DNA of 64,000 nucleotides from Fulvia fulva (GCF_020509005.1 NC_063018.1:4092001-4156000); one strand, 5' to 3'; positions 19,095 to 31,900 are shown, counted from the first letter of the stretch. Numbers and translations are program-made. The notes: a model not told the origin generated them from the sequence alone.

Positions 19095-22000
19095 GTAGCC
19101 CCCCGAACAAAGCTAAGTTCCTACGAAGCCGTAGTAGTTCTATATATCGAGGATGTTCAGCTTTAGTACTAGGCCAAGGCCTAATGTCGTAGTCGATATA
19201 CTATTAGTAAGCCCCGTCGAAGAGCTTAGATTCGAAAAGCCTACCGATATTGACCTCTAGGCCGTCTACGCGGGCGTAGTATTCTTCGATTGCTTAACGA
19301 TTAAAGATAATATGTTAGATAGGTTCCTATAAGGTATCCTACTTAGGGCAACCTTACTATTCGACTTTATACTTTATCGGCGGTAGCCCTTTAATATCGT
19401 TAGGCTCTACGCGGATTCCCCGGATCTTACGGATAGTATAGTCGTTAGAAGGTAGGGTAATAGGCTCGTCGACTTCTACTTTATCGGGAGGACCTAGTAT
19501 GTCTTAGTTTTGGTTTAGGAATAGGTCCTTAGCCGACGGCCGAAGGCGTACGGGATAGAAGACGTCGTAGATCTTTATGTTCGTAGGAAGAGCTAGACGG
19601 TAGGCGTATAAACTAATACGCTCGGTAATCTCAAAAGGACCTAGGTTCTTCTAGCTTAGCTTCTTAGAGGGGCGGTCCGTCTTAATATTCTTAGAGTTAA
19701 GGTAGACTATATCGCCTACTTAGTAGTCGGGAGCTAGCTAGCGACGACGATTAGCTTAATCCTCGTAGATTACTTATACGTATACTATCTCGTCGTAGAC
19801 TTCTTTATAGATCTATAAGAGTATAGTAGCGAACTCGTCTACTACTTACTCGTTTACGTCTTCGGTAGGCGGGAGAGGCTCTTCTAGTTCTATACTATTG
19901 AGAATATACAGGTCATAGGGTCAACATTAGGTGCTTAGGGGGATTAGTAATCAGGGCTTGCTAGTCAAGTCCTAAGTACAGCTGTCCCTCCTGAAACACC
20001 TATACTAACACCGGCGATACTGTATATAGATACACGCTATCCTATTAGGTCCTTCTTCGTCTTTCGTGTGATCCGCCGTCTTCTACTACTACGCAACTCG
20101 TACCTGTTTAACATATACCTATACGAGGGTAGTAACCTCTCGTAGTATAGAAGGGAGAGTAGCTAGTAGTCTCCGAGTCCTAGTTACGAGTAGCGAACTC
20201 TACCGTAGGGATATACTAAGGCTAATCCTTTTAGTAGTAGTCGACGAAGTAACGAAGGACCTACTCGAGGATAGCGTTCGTAATTTCGGTCTAGCCGTCG
20301 GTCTATAGCTAAAAACTAGTCGAGAGGCTATACTTAATGCCTAGAATAGTATATAGACGCTTCTAGAAGTACGAGATAAACTAGGAGCCTCTATTAGAGG
20401 TGATACTATCCGGGAGGCCTTAAAGGCGCTAGACGAATTCGTAGAATAAGCGAGTAGTCTCCTTTATAGTTATACTCTAGTACGGGATTATATACCGGTC
20501 CTTAGAGTAACGGTCTACGATTACTAGAAGGGCCTTTACCTTTACGCCGCTAAAGGTCTTACCGTAAGGAAGATCGGTAATAAAGTCTATAGTAATATAC
20601 TTCTACGGACGATTAGAAGCCGGGAGAGGGTATAAGAGACCGTAGGGACGGTAGTAGTTAGCTTTAGCTCTTCGGTAAGTAGCGTAGTTTAGTACGTAGC
20701 GGCGGACGTCCTTCTAGGAATACGGCTACTAGTAGTACCTAGCGAGGAGCTTATAGGTCTTAGCTACGCCTAGGTGACCCCTAGAGGCGGAGTCGTAGAC
20801 GATTTAAAGAATCTTAGCTCGGATATTAGAGCCTTCGGGCTATAGTACGTAAAGCTTCTTACGGAAGTAGACGACACCTTCCTAGAGCTCGTACTTAGAT
20901 AGCGAGAAGCCCGGGAATGTCCTCGCGCTAGATTTAAGGGCCTAAACTAACTCTTAGGCGTCTAGGTCGGTATCGTACGCTATTTATACTCGTACTATAA
21001 TGCCTTTAGGCTGCTCCTTATTATTCAACCCCTTAAAGTCTAATTCGGATAAGCCGTCGGTCGTTACTAAGCCCTCTTTATCGTCGTTTAAGTCCTTAGC
21101 GTCCGAGGCGTATTCTTTAGGCTCGGATCTATTGTCACTCTCGTTAAGGTAGGTAGGAGCGAGTACGAGAGTAGTAAAGGAAGCGGCGAGCGTAGGCTAG
21201 CCGTTCGATAGGTACTCTCGAAGCTCGGAAGAGAGGTTATACTCTTTAATGACTTATTGCTCTACGATTTACTAGCCCCCTCTTCGATTAACTAGAGAGT
21301 TACTAGGACGGCGGGTAAGGGCGTCGGCTATCGAGTTGGCCTTACCGGGCGTGTACGAGATTATAAAGTTGAACCGGGAGAGGAACTCGCTCTAGCGGGC
21401 CTAGCGACGATTAAGTAGCTTGCTCTTTATAAAGTAGACGAGGTTCTTATAGTCGGAGCTTACTTAGACGGGCATAGTAGAGCCTTCGAGCTCGGGGCGC
21501 TACTCTTTAAAAGCTTTAACGATAGCGAGAAGCTCCTTATCGTAGATCTCGTAGTTATACTCCGTAGCGGTTATCTTCTTAGAGAGGAAGGCGATAGGTA
21601 ACTAGGGAGATTTAGGCGAGCGGCGTTATAGTAGGACACCGCCTACTACGCCGTAGGATACGTTAGTCTCTATATAGGTCTCTAGTTTAAAATCGAAGTG
21701 CTATAGAAGCGGGTTCTTAATAAACTTCGCTTTAAGTAAGTTAAAAGCCTCCTAGTATTCGTCGGTCTAGGCAAACTTCTTACCCTTACGCGTAAGCTTC
21801 GTTAAAGGGCGTACTACGCCCGAGAATACGTAGATAAAGCGGCGGTAGAAGTTAGTAAAGCCTAGGAAACCCTAGACCTCCTTAACGTTCGTAGGAGTAT
21901 CCTATTCGACGATAGCGTCGATCTTCTCTTAGTCTATCTTAATGCCGTCTACGGTAATAATTAAACTAAGGAACTTGACTTCGGTCTTCTTAAACTCGTA

Positions 22001-23375
22001 CTTATTAATATCGAGCTATAAGCCGGCGTCTACGAGCTTCTAAAGGACCTTATAGACGTACTCGCGGTGCTCCTCCTTAGTCTCGCTATAGACTAGGATA
22101 TCGTCGATATAGGTAGTATAGAACTGATCGAGGAACTCCTAAAGGATGTCGTTAATAAAGTTCTAGAAGGTACTAGGCCCGTTATAAACGCCGAAGGGTA
22201 TAACGAGCGACTCGAATAGCCCGTAGCGAGTACGGAAGGCTATAAGATACTCGTATCCTTCTACTATTCGTAACTTATTAAACGTAGCGATGACATCGAG
22301 CTTAGTAAAGTACTTGGCCTTAGAGAGGCGCTCGAGCGTCTCCTAAATCAACGGTATTAGGTAGCGGTTCTTCTTTATAATAGCGTTTAAGCCTCGGTAG
22401 TCTACGTAGAAGCGTAGGCTACTACCGGGCTTCTTAACGAACATAACGGGACTACTAGCGCTAGAACGGCTCGCTCGAATAAACCCCTTCTTTAGGTTCT
22501 CTTCGAGGTATCTCTTAAGGACGATAAGCTCTTCTCGGGACATAGAATATAGCGGTCCGAACGGTATCTCTATACCTTCTTCTAGCTTAATCTTATAGTC
22601 GTAAGGGCGATAAGGAGGCAGCTCGTCTACGGCTTTAGTATCGAATACGTAGAGGATATAGTGTACCTAAGGAGGGACCTTTATAGTAGGGTCGGTAGGT
22701 GTACGCTTCTTGTCGAGCTTCTCGAGGGCAATATCGATATCGCGGAGAGAGGCGGCGAAGACTTAAGCTTTAGGCTACTTAGTAGTAGTAGTAAAGGTAG
22801 CGGCGTTTACCTAGAAGATCTTAGTATACTTAGGACCGCGCTAAGGCGGCGGAGAAGGCGGAGGTACCGGAGGAGCTTCTAGAGGGAAGCTAATAGTAAG
22901 GGAAGTCTAGTCGATAATAGGTTAGTATTGTCTAAACTAGGGGAGGCCGAGGATAAACTTCTAATACGGTAGGGACGTAAGGAAGCTAGTGATCGACATA
23001 CGCTTGCCTCCGAGAGTGATTAACGTATATATAATATAAGTAATCTTACTAGTAGTAGTCTCCGTACCGTTAAAGAGTTTAAGGGTACGAGGATACTTTA
23101 GTTCCTAGGGTTCGAGGTTAAGAGAGGTCGCGAGTTTATAGTCTATAAAAGACTCGCCTAGTACGCTAGTGTCTATAAGAGTGAGATTAGAAGAAGAGAG
23201 TTTCTTTAAGCCGATATTTATATTCGTAACGAACGGTTTATAAGCGTAGTCCTTACCCGTCTCGTCGTATAGGTCTAGCTATACTATATTGATCCTTAAC
23301 TTCTTTCCTCTCTTTACCTTCGGTAAACGTCATTCTTAGTCTTTATCGCGTCGATAAGGAAGACCTAGGCTTTTT
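19095..23375 (-). pseudogene. Pol relic of C
   Basis: It is collinear with A pol but carries dozens of stops from CAG/CAA/TGG codons. The catalytic YIDD codons (near 22099-22110) are unchanged because TAC-ATC-GAC-GAC contains no CpA or TpG. A copia solo LTR interrupts the integrase region at 19896. Confidence 0.9.
19896..20113 (-). mobile_element. Copia-type solo LTR in C, TSD tatac
   Basis: This is a 218-bp RIP-free insertion. On the minus strand it reads tgttaaacaggtacgag... to ...ctcaata. It is flanked by tatac (19891-19895 and 20114-20118), and removing it restores collinearity with A near 13523. Its first 130 or so bases (minus strand) match the RIP-mutated LTR at 28347-28535. Confidence 0.88.
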
Positions 23376-24530
23376 CCTACTTAGCGGGAGTAGTAGGAGT
23401 AGGCTTAATAGCGCCGATAGCGCCGCGAACCGGGTTACGGGCGTTACGGGTAGCGAGCTACGGATAGTTAACTACGATATAGCCTAGACCGCCGTAGTAG
23501 GTATAGAGTCCGGCCTAGCGACGGCGAAGCTTCTCTTCGGGAGTAAGCTTACCGTTAACGAGGCCCTAGACTCGAGGGACGGCGGTACTAGCGCTAAGAT
23601 CTATAGTATTACCTATAGAGACGGGAGGGAGAGCCGTAGGAGCGGCGGCGCCTAGTAGAGTAGCGAAGTGGCTTCCGGGACTACGAGGCTAACGACCTTA
23701 AGAACGGGAAGCGAGGAGAGAGGCGGTATGTTTTATTTTAGAGTCGAGGCGCTAGTAGGTCTCGACGAGCTTACGGAAGCTTATAGTACCGACGTCCTTA
23801 TCCTCGAGGGCTCGAAGAAGCTCTACTAATAAGCTACGGCGGAGAGTACTCTTCTTAGTCTCTTCGTTATAGCCGGTAAACCTAATGTCGCGGTTAAAGG
23901 CCGTAAGGTACTCGGCGAAGCTCTTATTCTTCTAGAGGAGGTTATAGATAGCGTTCTAGGCGGTAGCTCTACGGTCTAGATTACTAAAGGTAGTACGGAG
24001 GTCCTATATTAAGGTAAGGACGTCCGGGTAGCCGATAGTCTACGTAGCGTTATCGATATAGTATTATACCTAAGCCGCGGCGTCTCCCCGAAGGAGGGAG
24101 AAGACGTACGTAACCTTGTCCTTCTCTTACGGAAAGTGGTCGGTATTAGCTAATAGCTTAATAGTGAGCTGTGTCTTAAATGCCTCGAACTTGCTTTTAT
24201 TACCGTCGAACTCGTCTAGGTCGTTAACCTTCTTAGAGAAGTACTAGCGGCGGTTATCGTCGGCGTACGGTACGAGGTTCTAGAAGGTGTTTATAATACC
24301 TTAAAGGTATGTTGCTTAGTTGTTTACTTGCTCGACCTACTAGGCGGTCTCGCGGAAAGAGGAGACGGTACGGTTAATAAGAGCGTAGGCGGTATCGGGG
24401 TTAGCGTTTACCGAGGTACCGAAGGTAGCGGCGTTCGAGAAGGGGATATTAGCCTACTTACTAAAGTGGAATAGAGTGTCTTAGTTGTCGAGGTTAACAT
24501 ATCTATCGGTAGCGTAGTCACCTATAAGGA
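23376..24530 (-). pseudogene. Gag relic of C
   Basis: It is collinear with A gag. The zinc-knuckle cysteine codons (TGC/TGT) have largely become TAC/TAT, and the ATG at the A start is now ATA (cctataagg). It is not translatable. Confidence 0.88.
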
Positions 24531-24567
24531 TGACTCGAGTAGTTAACGGGTTGTTAGTCTTTCGTAA

Positions 24568-25086
24568 TATTAGGGCGAGAGCCTAGCCTATAAGATATAA
24601 GAGTAAAAGCGAGAATATAGGTACGAAGTATAGATATAAAGGGTATAGTATAATTGCTATATAAAACGAAAGACGAAGGAAGTAAGAGAGGCCTAGGGAA
24701 GGCTAGATACTTATACGCGACCCTCGCGAGTACGTGTCCCCGTATTAATAGGGCTAACCCGTACGAAGCCGCGCTTAGTAGCTTTACTTAAAACCTTATT
24801 CTAACCTGCCCTACGTTCCGAGTCTTCTACGTGCTTCTTCTAGGGTCTAGCGTAGTCGCGGGTACTCGCGGGAGTACCGTAAGTTATATAGTTACGAGCC
24901 GAAGTGAATCTATTAAGGTTTAGTAGAGTAGTGATTTTGGAGGGCTAGGTCCCGTAGTAAATATTACGGGGTATATAATTCTTAGCGCTTATATACTAAG
25001 CTAGGCTTTTACTTCTTAACGACTTCTAAGCACTCTAAGGCTCTTCTATCCCTACCTTCTATACACTCTATAGGGAGACTATAATA
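24568..25086 (-). repeat. 5' LTR of C
   Basis: It is 519 bp and begins tattaggg (from tgttaggg). It carries ACGAAAGAC at 24666-24674 where A has ACAAAAGAC. Confidence 0.92.
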
Positions 25087-25091
25087 ACGAA

Positions 25092-25429
25092 AGATATAAG
25101 AGGAGAGGAGAGTACTCTAGAGCGTACTCTAAGAGGGGGGGTGGCATTACCGTACCGGCGTATATTTACTTAAACCCGCGGGTACGTACCTAGACCTCGC
25201 GCCCGCTAACTAATCCGACTAGTAGCTTAGCGCCCGTATATAACTCTCGCGCCCTCCGCGCCTCCCTTAGATAAAACATCTATTTAACTTATACCTTACC
25301 CGACTACGTACTTATACCTACTTATAATAGTAGTCCTCTATTCGCCGCGGCTTCGCCTACGTTACGCGCCCGTCGCGCCTACGATGCTCTAGCGTAAGAA
25401 TACTTAGCTCTCTCGTAGTAAGACGAGAG
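25092..25429. other. LTR- or promoter-like stretch, unassigned
   Basis: It contains a run of Gs (gagggggggg near 25130), a tatataac motif and no open frame. It separates element C from a gypsy pol fragment. It may be an LTR from an element not otherwise represented. RIP is heavy in most of it. Confidence 0.3.
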
Positions 25430-26750
25430 GTTCGTAGCCAATACTATATAAAGGTAATTCTCGTCGTCGACTAACCGCGGTAAGTAATAGGTGACTACCT
25501 TCTAGAAGAAACTTTATAAGATACTTCGTATAAGTCGTAAGCTAAGTTCTTTATACTACCTAGAAACTAATAGATAGTCGGAACGTACTAACTAAGTAAT
25601 AGAATAGTATCTCCGTATATTTACTAACGAGGTATAAGATAACTAGGTAGAATAGCTTTGTCTAGCTTAGTTCGCGATTAATAACTACCTTTCTAAAACT
25701 ACTAGTATATCGCTATTATACGCTACTTTAGGCTATAACCCTAAGTTTATAGAGCGCGTAGACCTAAGCGCTAGAAAAGAGGGAGGACTAACTACTCTCT
25801 AGCGACTAGATACGCGATTAGCTAAAGCCTTCGTACGCCGGATTTACGACCTTTATAAGTACCTTTAAGAAAATATACGGATATTATAAGCTCTCTAAGC
25901 TAAAGTAGTAAGCTGCTACTAAAGTATTCTACTAGACTATAAAGTAGGCGACTAGGTATACCTAAGTACTAAGAATATCCGTACGACTCGACTATCTAAG
26001 AAGCTCGATAGAAGATACGCTAGCCCGTACTAGATTATAGAAGTTATACTAGCTAAGCTCTTATATAAACTAAGATTGTCGGACGCTATAGTAGGACTCG
26101 ATAACTACTTTTATACCTCGTTACTTTAGCGAGCCGATCATCCCGACTTCCTACTACTCGAACGCTAGTATCTAGTACTACTACCGCTAATAACTATCGA
26201 GCCTAATACTACCGAAGCCGATATAGTCGCTAATATAGTCGTAATACCTATATATATATAAGATAGAGAAGATCTTAGATATATATACCCGTAAGCGAGT
26301 AGGTAAAGTAAAGAAGGGGTAGAAGCGTTAAGTAGACACTTAGTATAAGGTGAAATGGCTTAGATATTAGAATAAGGAGGATAGTAAGACCTAGTAACCG
26401 GCTAAGAATATATTTAAACACGCGGCCGCCGCTATTATAGACTTTTACTATAACCGGCCGGAGTTGTCTACGCCTATAGGCTTCGTAGCTCTATCTAATT
26501 AGGTCCTCCTAAGTAATAAGGTACTCGGGCTTAATACGATTAGGGTTAATAGTAATACCGTTACGAATAAGTTGTCTCGAGCTATACCTCTAATAGAATC
26601 TACTTAGTATATATTTACTACGTACCGCTATACTAGCTAGGTTACGGGAAAGCCTACTATCTTTACTAAGGACTCTAGTATTACCTACTACCCTTAACTC
26701 TACGATAGTACCGGTAGTTATACCGATACTCTAGTAAAACCTATAGAGCC
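25430..26750 (+). pseudogene. Chromovirus L: integrase C-terminal half and chromodomain, plus strand
   Basis: A RIP-mutated frame reads in order: a TNRGK stretch (from the SDRG integrase motif); LETNRQSERTNQ near 25562-25595 (TDGQSERTNQ); FAINNYLSKTTSISLLYATLGYNP; VGDWVYLSTKNIRTTRLSKKLD; and, after a frame change, YKVKWLRYQNKEDSKT with IFKHAAAAI near 26330-26450. That last stretch is a chromodomain. RT and everything upstream are missing, so this is a 5'-truncated fragment. It is the only plus-strand gypsy here and belongs to a family distinct from A, B, E and J. Confidence 0.72.
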
Positions 26751-26860
26751 TAGATAAGGCTCCGCTAGTATAAAGCTTACGAGCTTCACGACCTCGTCTT
26801 TTACCTATTTAGGTAAGCCGGTAGCGCGGGTCTAAGCGGGCCGCTTACGTAGCCGTGACA
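26751..26860 (+). repeat. 110-bp direct repeat, copy 1
   Basis: It starts tagataaggctccgc and ends gccgtgaca. It is repeated at 27213-27322. The frame of L runs into it. It may be a short LTR. Confidence 0.65.
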
Positions 26861-27212
26861 TTTCGTAAAGCTCTCCTAGGGTCTAGGATTCGAATACTAA
26901 GCACTAAAACACCTCGCTAGGATTTTCGGCCGTTAGGCTTACGGGCGTAGCTATTACTTACTTTCTACTTACTACGTACGGGCGTATCTACGTTACTATC
27001 GTCGAAGCGTATATCTTAAAGCCGCCTCCGGGCGTATTTACCTTAGTACATAATAGGGGCTAGTTATAACTAGTACGTAGGGTCTAAAGGTAAAGCGAGT
27101 GAAAAATAGATTACGCCCGGGAGCGCGTTATCTTAGGTTCCGAGACGTTACCCTTAGCGGGGGAGCTAGTATTACGGCGGTACTTAGGGTAGTCTATTAT
27201 CCGAAGTAAGCC
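26861..27212. other. Spacer between the 110-bp repeats
   Basis: It holds 352 bases with less RIP than either side (several CpA remain) and no open frame. A ggattcgaatac stretch near 26887 resembles a tRNA B-box, but no tRNA fold is evident. Confidence 0.35.
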
Positions 27213-27322
27213 TAAATAAGGCTCCGCTAGTATAAAGCTTACGAGCTTTACGACCTCGTCTTTTACCTATTTAGGTAAGCCGGTAGCGCGGGTCTAAGCG
27301 GGCCGCTTAACGAGCCGTAATA
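27213..27322 (+). repeat. 110-bp direct repeat, copy 2
   Basis: It starts taaataaggctccgc and ends gccgtaata. It differs from copy 1 mainly by RIP-type changes. The sequence ctatag lies just before copy 1 (26741-26746) and just after copy 2 (27323-27328). Confidence 0.65.
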
Positions 27323-28247
27323 CTATAGCTACGTCGGCCCGGGTGAACCGCGGACCTTCCGTATCGGGTTAGCGCGGCTTGGCTTTACTTTATAACTTTA
27401 CCGCGACCGCGCCTTACGCTCCTCTTTCGTAGCTTCGTAGAATAATAACTCTCTTATTCGGACTCTATAGTACGCGCGCCCTTATACTAACGGTCGTTCG
27501 CTCGGTTAAAGGCCGTTTTAAGCTCGGTAGAGCGCGAAACGAATCTCTCTACCTAGTTCTTACCTACCGGATCCGCGTCGGGTTTACCGAGTAGCTTATC
27601 CGCTATATCTACTACCTCGCTAAGGGTAGGCGCGAATCCTCGTAAATCGAGGTCGAGGATATATCGAACAATAGTCTATTCTTCGGTTAACGTAAGTTTA
27701 TACTAGATAGGACGAGTATTAATACGAGGAGTAATTCCGTAGTACTAGCTAGTTAGCGTCGAATAAGGTACATAATATACTATAGCTACGCGTAGAAGAC
27801 TTAGAAATTAGCCCTAACGATAGGTAGAGAGAGTAAGAGCAATTCTGCCTTCTTTATTAGACAATTATATATTATATTATTAAGACATAGTACGATAATT
27901 AAGAACTTAGTCGTACTAAGACAGGATTCCTAGCTTACTAGTATTCCTAGCTTACTAGTACTTTACGTTAAAGCTATTCTAAAGATAGAAGTATCTAGAC
28001 CCTAAATCTAGTTATAAAATACTACGTTAATCTTATAATTCGTGTTACGAGACTATAGTACGAGAGTATAAGGGTGTAGTATTAACGAAGTCGATAGCTA
28101 AAGAGAGAAGAGAGTCTAAGAACGAGGCCTATACTTAAAGGCCGAGGTGTCGGGCGTTAGTATCGGGCCGAGCTTAGTTATTCGGGTTACGTAACCCGGG
28201 GTCACGTAATCAGATTCGAATCCTTTACTTACGGAGCGGCCGTAACA
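27323..28247 (-). repeat. Probable LTR or LTR-proximal DNA of a minus-strand gypsy element
   Basis: The right end reads gcggccgtaaca followed by ctaccccccctct. That is the same LTR-end plus polypurine-tract pattern seen for A and E (minus strand). The left LTR border is unclear; a tattacggcgg at about 27163 is one possibility. There is no coding content. A perfect 16-base palindrome lies at 28183-28198, and a gattcgaatcc motif at 28213-28223. Confidence 0.4.
27905..27968 (+). repeat. Fot1-like TIR remnant
   Basis: Its reverse complement begins acgtaaagtactagtaagc and carries the same doubled subrepeat as the end at 1860. It is followed by TA (27969-27970). No transposase relic was found next to it. 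Confidence 0.55.
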
Positions 28248-28346
28248 CTACCCCCCCTCTAAAATACCTTCGTCTCGAAGCGTATATCCTTAAATCTCCC
28301 TTAGCGTAAATACGAAGGCTTTATTATCCTCTATATTGTTCGTTTC

Positions 28347-28535
28347 TATTAGATAGGTACGAGTTACGTAGTAGTAGAAGACGGCGGATTATATAAAAGA
28401 CGAAGAAGGACCTAATAGGATAGCGTATATCTATATATAGTATCGCTAGTATTATTATAGGTAGATACTAGGTGTCTAGATGTTTACTAGCCTATAGGCT
28501 AGTAAACCCTAGTTACGTAATCTAGTTATATAACA
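28347..28535 (-). repeat. 3' LTR of copia F
   Basis: It starts tattagataggtacgag and matches the reverse complement of the clean solo LTR at 19896-20113 over about 130 bases. It then diverges, ending tataaca. It is RIP-mutated. Confidence 0.7.
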
Positions 28536-28746
28536 TACCTATACCTACATACTTGTCCTACGGCCTATATGTTCTTAATACTCCTACTTAGGCTATATAG
28601 TCTCCTATAATCCCTTTACGTAAGCTAGAGCTACCTTATAAAGTTTTAGAACTACTAGCTATTAAGGGGCTTTATTAACCTATTAGTAGCTATGTCCTTT
28701 ATATAGTAGTAGTCTACTACAATCTTCTTCTACTACTAGAGATGTC
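28536..28746 (-). pseudogene. Copia F, 3'-terminal internal part
   Basis: This lies between the LTR and the LINE insertion and corresponds to the end of copia pol and the 3' leader. A stop-ridden stretch near 28690-28745 fits the end of the RNase H domain. It is assigned mainly by position. Confidence 0.4.
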
Positions 28747-28937
28747 TAATATAGTTATAGATAGATAGATAGATTTGTTATTCCCCTATTCTAGGACCCT
28801 ATTCGGCCTATATAGGTATATATCTATTGTTATATATAAAGGGAACCCCGAATAGGTAAAAACCCTTCCCGCCCCCGACTTCTCCTTATCTAGATTAGCT
28901 TTCCCTCTAAACGTACGTAGTCTATATCACTACCCCG

Positions 28938-31900
28938 TTAGCCCCCGCTCCTAGCCGGTCTCGTCGCGCTACGCCGTATCCTCTCTTCCTATACTACTCC
29001 TACTAGGCGGTACTATTCTAGCTAGCCCTTCTCTAGTATCTAGTTCGTAATACGCCGTAGGTCCTTAACGTTATAAAGAAGTGCCCTAATTGTCCGGCTC
29101 CTCGCCTTTACTATCTACTCCCCCCTTCCTAGTAACTACCTCGGATAGACAAGGAGTACGTACCGTACGTTCTAGGAGTAATAGCCGTAGGGGTAGCTAG
29201 TATTTATATATTCTAGAACCTTCCTCTATAATAGGTACCCCTAGAGGCCGATATGTTTGATTCGTAGTTAGATTACTATACTACTCTATACCCTTATAAG
29301 GCGGTAGTAGATAAGCTTCGGGGGGTACTTAACCGCGGATTTCGTAGCTAACTATTCCTTAGGTTGTCCCGCTAGCTAAGGGCGTCTACTATACCCTATA
29401 CCCTAGTTGTTCTACCTCTCTTTCTATAGTTGCTCTATAAACAATTTCTTACCCTCCTATTATATTACTAGCTATTCGTCCCTTACCCGGTAGTTCGGCT
29501 CGTTTCCGGATCGAATGCCCTTATACGCTAGTACTAATTCGCGGGCCCTTATAACTATACTAGCGATAACCTTCTATACTAGGTACTATACCGACTTGCC
29601 TAAGTAGGAGGTCCGTAGTCCCTAGATATATAGGTCGATCGGCGGTATAGCGGTCTCGTACTTAAGTATCCTTATTAGTATCGACTTGTATACCCCGGTG
29701 ACCTTCCTTAGGCATTAGTTTTAGATCTTCGCTAGCGGCGCGACAAGTCCCTTCGATAGGCAGGCCCTCTCGCCTAAGGACCACACTTAGCTACTATAGG
29801 TAAGGACTGGCCGTATAATAGCCGTATATAGAAGTCGTGACTACCGGAAGTCCGCCCCCTATATAGACGTAGTGAGCCTCTGGCATAATGCTATATTCTG
29901 TTTAGCTTTCCGTAATATTGCCTATACGTACTTCCTCTACCGTAGCGCCGGGTCTACCTATAGTCCGAGGATCCTAAGCTGATCTACCGGGTTAGTCGTA
30001 TGCTCCTATATCTAGATAGAAGCTTATATATTATAGAATCGTAGCCGGCGCGTAAAGTGTATTAGATTGTACTTTTCTAGGGCAAACCGAGCCCGTACCT
30101 CCTAGCCTAGTCCTCGTAGATCTTGTGCTTCTCTTCTAGTAGCCTATAGTTCTCCTTAGTCGAGGAAGACTACGCTAGGATGTTCGTATCGTCTACGAAG
30201 CCGCTCGTAGCGGTGTTCTAGGGTTCTAGGGCTAGGAGTAGCGTCGCTCTAAAGAAGAGGAATAGGATAGGTACTAGCGTTAAGCCTTACGGGATTCTAG
30301 TATAGACTACTTAAAATAGGCTTTTATACTAACCGACTAGGATCGACGTGCTACGGTTTTAGAGGTAGGACCGTACGAAGTTAATAAGCTACTTAGGGAG
30401 TCCTTTCGACCTTAGGATATAGAGTAGCCGCGGGTATAACACGTAGTCGAAGGCTCCCGATATGTCTAGGCTAAGTAAGGATGCTACCTTGTCCCTATTC
30501 TTATACTAGATAGCCTTTACCTAAGAGGTAATAAGTTCTATCGTAGATAGCGTCGATCGCTATAGGCGCGTACCTATCTAGGTATCCGGGAGTAGGGAGT
30601 ATTCCTCTACCGCCTCGGAGAGTCTCGTTATAACTAGCTTCTTAAGCGCCTTCCTAAGAGTGTTAAGGAGCGTAATTAGGCGGTACGACTTTACCTACGT
30701 ATAGTCTTCCTTTTACGGCTTACGTAGGACTACTATCGTCGATTGTTTAAATACTATTAGGTAGTATCCGGTCTATAGGCAGGCGTGAAAGATCGCTACG
30801 ACAACTAGGGCTAGTTAATCTCTACACTTCTTTAGTAGCTCGTTTAGGATCCTATCCGGCCCCGGGGCTTTCTTCGCCGGTAACTTCCTAAGCGTAGCGG
30901 TAACTTCTCCCTCGGACACCTCCTATTAGACCGCGATACTAGGGGCTAGGGGAGTAGAGCTGTTTATATTGCTTAGATTAGCCTCGACTAGGGGCGGGAA
31001 GAACTTACTAGCTAGTAGACGCGCCTTGGCCTCGGGGTCGCTAACCGGGCTACTAGGCGATTATAGCGCTAGGATAGAGAAGGAGGGGCCCTATATAGGG
31101 TCCTATCGGGCCCATTTCGCTAGCTTCTATATCCTCGCTAGCTTGCCGGCGATTTCTTCTACTATAGCCCTCTAGCCGACTACTTTCTCCCTCCGTATTA
31201 TAGCTTTCTTCTATTAGTATACTTCCCTATATACGTTCTAGGCCTCCTCGCTATAGCTACTCGTCTATACCCGGCGGGCTCTCCTTAGTTCTCTTACTAC
31301 CGTAGTATACTTCGGCGTCTAGTATAGTTTAGACTATGTCGTTAGTTAGGTAAGCGGAACGTGAAGTAAGGTCGCTTTTCCTATTTCGTCTATTAACCCT
31401 TAGACTACCTCGTCTATCTCGTCTTTACTATTATATTACTACTACGCGATCTAGACTAGCCTCTCGGAGTTATCGAGGTACGCCTAAGTATTAGCCTAGT
31501 AGGCCTTTCCCTAGTTTAGCTTAGGGGTTCTCGCTAATATACGTTATATCTATATCGTAATAGAGGTCCTAACTAGTATATAGTCTAACGACGCCTCGAG
31601 TTTATGTTCGATCCTATAGTAGGTTACTATATAGTAGTAGCTATCTAAGATCTAGGAGAGGTCGATCGTGCCTTAGAGTCCCCCTCTCTTCTAGGTACCT
31701 AGGTCCTTCGGGGTATTAAGGGCAATTACGTTACTCGCTATCAAGTCGAGTACTTCGTCGGCTATAGGGTACGGCTATATAAGGCTTTCCTAGGAAGGGT
31801 AGTATATATTAAAGCCTCCTACTACGATATAGCACCCTTGTCTCTTAAGCGTACTATCTAGGTGTCTATAGACCCTAAGGTCGCGGCTAGACCTCGAGGC

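Larger units (their letters stand above)
18576..25086 (-). mobile_element. RIP-saturated A-family chromovirus copy C, TSD acgaa
   Basis: Two 519-bp LTRs flank an interior of 5250 bases (after removing a 223-base insertion), matching the 5251 bases of A. The five-base duplication acgaa is at 18571-18575 and 25087-25091. Nearly every CpA and TpG of A is TpA here, while CpG sites are kept. It has the long LTR form. Confidence 0.95.

Noticed and set aside
26880..26910. tRNA gene from a B-box-like ggattcgaatac
   Set aside because: No acceptor stem, D arm or anticodon arm could be paired around it.
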